Shown one piece after another: positions 61,988 through 64,000 of a stretch of 64,000 bases of DNA. Source of the DNA: Desulfovibrio inopinatus DSM 10711. GTDB taxonomy: Bacteria; Desulfobacterota; Desulfovibrionia; Desulfovibrionales; Desulfovibrionaceae. Position 1 is the first letter of the stretch. The number at the start of each line of letters is the position of its first letter. Under the pieces are notes generated by a model that made no database searches, was not told the DNA's origin, and was given only the letters and a program-made list of their open reading frames with translations. A program made the translations under genes and the position numbers. The DNA lies in NCBI RefSeq assembly GCF_000429305.1, contig NZ_AUBP01000010.1, positions 147,325-211,324 of the forward strand, written 5' to 3'.

Positions 61988-62257
61988 TTACGTCAGCAGC
62001 TTGACCAGTGCAGCAATGACGGCAGCTTGGGCGAGGAGGAGACCGGCGACCCATTTGATGGTTTCCGCTTTGGTCTCGGCCATGCGTCCTACGAGGTTGA
62101 CTTCAAGTGTTTTCAGACCAAGCTCAAGATCCGCCTTGGTGGCAAGGTCTTTGCGCATTGCGGCATCTTGGGCTTCAAACAGCTTTACAATAATTTCAGC
62201 CGCTTCTTCTCCCACGGCCTTTTCCAGCTTTTTGGCGTCGTCGAATAAGAGTGTCAT
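61988..62257 (-). CDS. Coiled-coil protein with C-terminal membrane anchor (DUF1640-like)
   Basis: An 89-residue protein. Residues 5-62 are a charged helix likely to form a coiled coil (DDAKKLEKAVGEEAAEIIVK, KADLELGLKTLEVNLVGRMA). Residues about 68-88 are a membrane helix (VAGLLLAQAAVIAALVKLL). The layout is that of DUF1640/CCDC90-type small bacterial proteins. ATG 62257 follows GGGGGAAG. Its broken relative lies beside the tRNA-Arg gene. It belongs to the duplicated cassette, so it is probably accessory. Confidence 0.75.
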   Translation of the reverse strand: MTLLFDDAKKLEKAVGEEAAEIIVKLFEAQDAAMRKDLATKADLELGLKTLEVNLVGRMAETKAETIKWVAGLLLAQAAVIAALVKLLT

Positions 62258-63386
62258 GGCTTCCCCCTGGCGTGCGGGCCGGGTTGTGTTCCCGACCCAT
62301 CACACCAGAAATCAATCATTTGCGGCGGGGTGTCAATTGGTCGCTGGCTCTTTTATCACCATCGGCACAATCATAAGGTCGGTTTCCATTTCTCCGGGGC
62401 AACCCGTGGCATCAACGAGCGATCCTGTCGGCGTGTCCGCGCACTTGTCCCACGCGTCTTGGACGCCGTCGCCGTCTGCGTCTGAAACTTGCAATGTGGC
62501 CGCACAGCCGTTGGCGTTGACCGCGGTGTTGGCTGGCGTGTCGGCGCATTCGTCCCAGGCGTCTACGACGCCGTCGGCGTCAGTGTCGGGTACTTGCAAT
62601 GTTGCTGCACACCCGTTGGCGTTAACCGCGATGTTGGCTGACGTGTCGGCACATTCGTCCCAATCGTCAGGAACGCCATCACCGTCAGTGTCATCACAAT
62701 CACAGGTTGGCGTCGGTGTTGGTGTTGGTTCGGGGGCGCCGGTAATGAAGTCATCAGGGTAGGTATAGTATACTCTATTATCTCCGTCATGCACACCAAC
62801 ATAAAAAGGAGTATGAATGTCTATTGTATTTGATATTGGGTTGGTGTCTATCCCCAACCGATAGGTTCCGTTAAATATAGCCGTGATGGTTCCATCTTCA
62901 GCGTATGCTGAAACAGCAGAAAAAAAATTGTTTTGAAATAAAACCACAGACACCCATGTAAGCCCTGATTCTAATCGTTTTGCCTTCACATACAGGTCAT
63001 TCCCAGAAATAAAAAACGTTAGGGAGAACTTACAGTAGTCAAAAGCAGAGCCGAATAAACCACCGACAGGGATGTCAACTTCAATGTATTTCGCATTCTC
63101 CGGCGGTTCAGGAAACGCCGCCCACGCCAGCCCTGCCGCCAAGAGACAACACAACACCGCCACCAGAAAACATATTTTCTTCATGGATTCCTCCGGTTTT
63201 TATTCTGCTTGTCGCACAGAATGCACGCCGAAGAAATCAGGAAAATCCTGAGTTTTGATAATCCGGCTAGGCTTTGCCTTGTTCCTGGCTCTCAACAAAG
63301 GCTTTCAGTACGGCATTGATGGCGGTCTGATAGCCTTTCTTTTTCTTTGTCCGGAACCAAGTCAAAACGTCACGGTCGAGCCGGGC
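62202..63386. repeat. Diverged duplicate cassette, copy B
   Basis: Counterpart of 12410-13400. Shared in order are the coiled-coil gene start, the TSP3 secreted-protein gene ends, the common leader and the BrnA-like 3' half. Copy B retains an intact coiled-coil gene and three TSP3 repeats. It sits about 50 kb from copy A in the same orientation. Confidence 0.8.
62333..63184 (-). CDS. Secreted protein with three thrombospondin type-3 repeats
   Basis: A 283-residue exported protein. Signal peptide residues 1-22 end AWA, followed by FPEPPENAK, shared with the copy A protein. The central domain (about 30-140) differs from copy A and has one Cys (DYCKFSL). A Pro/Thr linker precedes three DxDxDGVxDxWDxCADT calcium-binding repeats, separated by VNANGCAATLQV. 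ATG 63184 follows GGAGGAA. Swapping of the central domain between copies suggests diversifying surface proteins. Confidence 0.78.
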   Translation of the reverse strand: MKKICFLVAVLCCLLAAGLAWAAFPEPPENAKYIEVDIPVGGLFGSAFDYCKFSLTFFISGNDLYVKAKRLESGLTWVSVVLFQNNFFSAVSAYAEDGTITAIFNGTYRLGIDTNPISNTIDIHTPFYVGVHDGDNRVYYTYPDDFITGAPEPTPTPTPTCDCDDTDGDGVPDDWDECADTSANIAVNANGCAATLQVPDTDADGVVDAWDECADTPANTAVNANGCAATLQVSDADGDGVQDAWDKCADTPTGSLVDATGCPGEMETDLMIVPMVIKEPATN

Positions 63387-63455
63387 CTCTATCCGCATCG
63401 CTGCACGTCGATCACGAAGGCGGGTAAGCCACGTATCAAAGGAACTGGTTCTCAT
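63267..63455 (-). CDS. BrnA-like antitoxin, variant copy
   Basis: A 62-residue frame. Its C-terminal half (RDVLTWFRTKKKKGYQTAIN, AVLKAFVES) is nearly identical to the protein at 13277. The N-terminal half (TSSFDTWLTRLRDRRAAMRI) is different. No toxin gene is present. Either a hybrid formed by rearrangement or a truncated antitoxin. No clear ribosome site was identified, so expression is uncertain. Confidence 0.55.
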   Translation of the reverse strand: MRTSSFDTWLTRLRDRRAAMRIEARLDRDVLTWFRTKKKKGYQTAINAVLKAFVESQEQGKA

Positions 63456-63513
63456 GAGCTCGAATATATGTGAACTTTAGCCAGTCTTATTGATGATTCG
63501 TATCTTTCAGTGA

Positions 63514-63677
63514 TGGAAACGTTTCTCCATTGACGCCGGCTCTGTTTCCTCCCCCCGGGGGGCCAAGAGACAGGCCCGAACCGAATGGACCGAGGCAAAT
63601 CAGGGACAAAACGGCATATTATCGTGAATAGCGATGGCATTCCTCTTGTTTGCCAACTCAGTGGTGCTAAGAGCAAC
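63514..63677 (+). pseudogene. IS5-family transposase fragment, frameshifted
   Basis: Plus-strand codons from 63514 read KRFSIDAGSVSSP. After the run CCCCCCGGGGGG the frame shifts, and another frame reads GGQETGPNRMDRGKSGTKRH, then IIVNSDGIPLVCQLSGA. Together these match the centre of IS5/IS427-type transposases (first Asp region and DRGKSGTKRH). Homology ends where a second insertion sequence begins at about 63680. No start or end is present. Confidence 0.75.
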
Positions 63678-63679
63678 TA

Positions 63680-64000
63680 GGGCGTGTTTCTAAATTACCG
63701 CAACCAGATGAGACATGAGGCGATAGTAACCATTGCCAAGAAAGTCATCTGCAATTTTTCGTAACGAGTAGCGATTCGTCTAAACTCTTTGAGCTTGCAA
63801 AAAAAGCACTCTACGAGATGTCGTTCTTTGTAAATGTGCTTGTCGTATTTCCGCTGGTTGCGACGATTCTTTTTGGGCGGAATAACAGGCTTGGCATTCT
63901 GTCCGATAATGAGACTTATGAAGCTGTTGCAGTCATAAGCCTTGTCGGCGGCTACAAATTCAGCCTGAAGTCCCTGAATTAACTCTGGGGCCGGAACGCT
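63680..64000 (-). mobile_element. IS5-family insertion sequence, left end
   Basis: The sequence GGGCGTGTTTCTAAATTACC at 63680 resembles the inverted-repeat ends of IS5/IS427-type elements. It directly borders the transposase stop. It interrupts the older IS5-like fragment at 63514-63677. The other end is outside the window. Confidence 0.65.
63695..64000 (-). CDS. IS5-family transposase, C-terminal 101 residues (runs off the window)
   Basis: The minus strand from the right edge is open to the TAA at 63695. It reads AEFVAADKAYDCNSFISLII, then PPKKNRRNQRKYD, YKERHLVECFFCKLKEFRRI and ATRYEKLQMTF. DKAYD holds the second catalytic Asp and HLVE the catalytic Glu of the DDE transposases of the IS5 family. 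The gene lacks its 5' end because the window stops. The likely element end, GGGCGTGTTTCTAAATT, starts at about 63680 next to the stop codon. Confidence 0.88.
   Translation of the reverse strand, partial: SVPAPELIQGLQAEFVAADKAYDCNSFISLIIGQNAKPVIPPKKNRRNQRKYDKHIYKERHLVECFFCKLKEFRRIATRYEKLQMTFLAMVTIASCLIWLR

Noticed and set aside
62001..62762. Plus-strand 253-codon frame opposite the coiled-coil and TSP3 genes
   Set aside because: It is Ser/Ala-rich sequence antisense to two genes with good ribosome sites and recognisable domains.

Overview
The window looks like bacterial chromosome of moderate GC from a Gram-negative, anaerobic-type proteobacterium, most likely a Desulfovibrio-like sulfate reducer. 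That placement is inferred, with no database search, from the family mix: a FmdE/MoeA fusion beside a ModE-like HTH, a short RdgC-type protein inside a type I secretion operon, a Com-like zinc ribbon, DUF2156 and MATE genes, and many GGDEF/histidine kinase proteins. No rRNA, CRISPR array or replication origin was seen. One tRNA is present, tRNA-Arg(TCT).

Layout. 1-2543 (minus): MATE exporter, DUF2156 protein and the start of a CgeB-like glycosyltransferase, a tight operon. 2932-6792 (plus): ModE-like HTH, FmdE-MoeA fusion, recN. 6960-8742 (minus): a PadR repressor with a near-perfect upstream palindrome, then an SLC13-type permease. 9178-12361: a secreted beta-helix protein, folC and tRNA-Arg. 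12410-13621: an accessory patch directly after the tRNA terminator. It holds a broken coiled-coil gene, a thrombospondin-type-3 secreted protein, a BrnA-like antitoxin and a decayed HTH antidote. A second, fuller copy of this cassette lies at 61810-63455, next to a frameshifted Com-like gene and two IS5-family fragments.

13923-17037 (minus) is the most unusual locus: a signal-less substrate-binding-like protein, a Cys-rich HypB/UreG-like GTPase and a soluble ABC ATPase, overlapping or nearly so, with no permease. The first and third carry DUF1858/ScdA_N-like N-termini. 18327-23754 (plus): radical SAM protein, HAD phosphatase, nucleoside hydrolase, cyclase-family amidohydrolase and a BMP/Med-type nucleoside-binding-like protein, which together suggest nucleoside scavenging. 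23891-26347: a lone Flp pilin, small unknown genes and a class A acid phosphatase. 26695-32644 (plus): a PotD-like binding protein, a large sensor kinase/receiver/GGDEF hybrid and a soluble PAS kinase. 32694-44014: housekeeping and envelope genes (QueG-like Fe-S protein, Nudix, YkgJ cysteine cluster, WcbI, CBS-PAS-GGDEF, M15 and M23 peptidases, lipoproteins, phosphofructokinase).

44237-58704 (plus) is a surface-export locus. Two glycosyltransferase genes, a TPR protein, a ChW-like protein and an SGNH-fold membrane protein precede a short RTX protein with its own terminator. The complete type I secretion system follows (ABC, membrane-fusion protein, TolC) with three non-canonical partners (151 aa, RdgC-like, 175 aa). 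58771-61395 holds an ABC binding protein, a YprB-like exonuclease and a PilZ protein.
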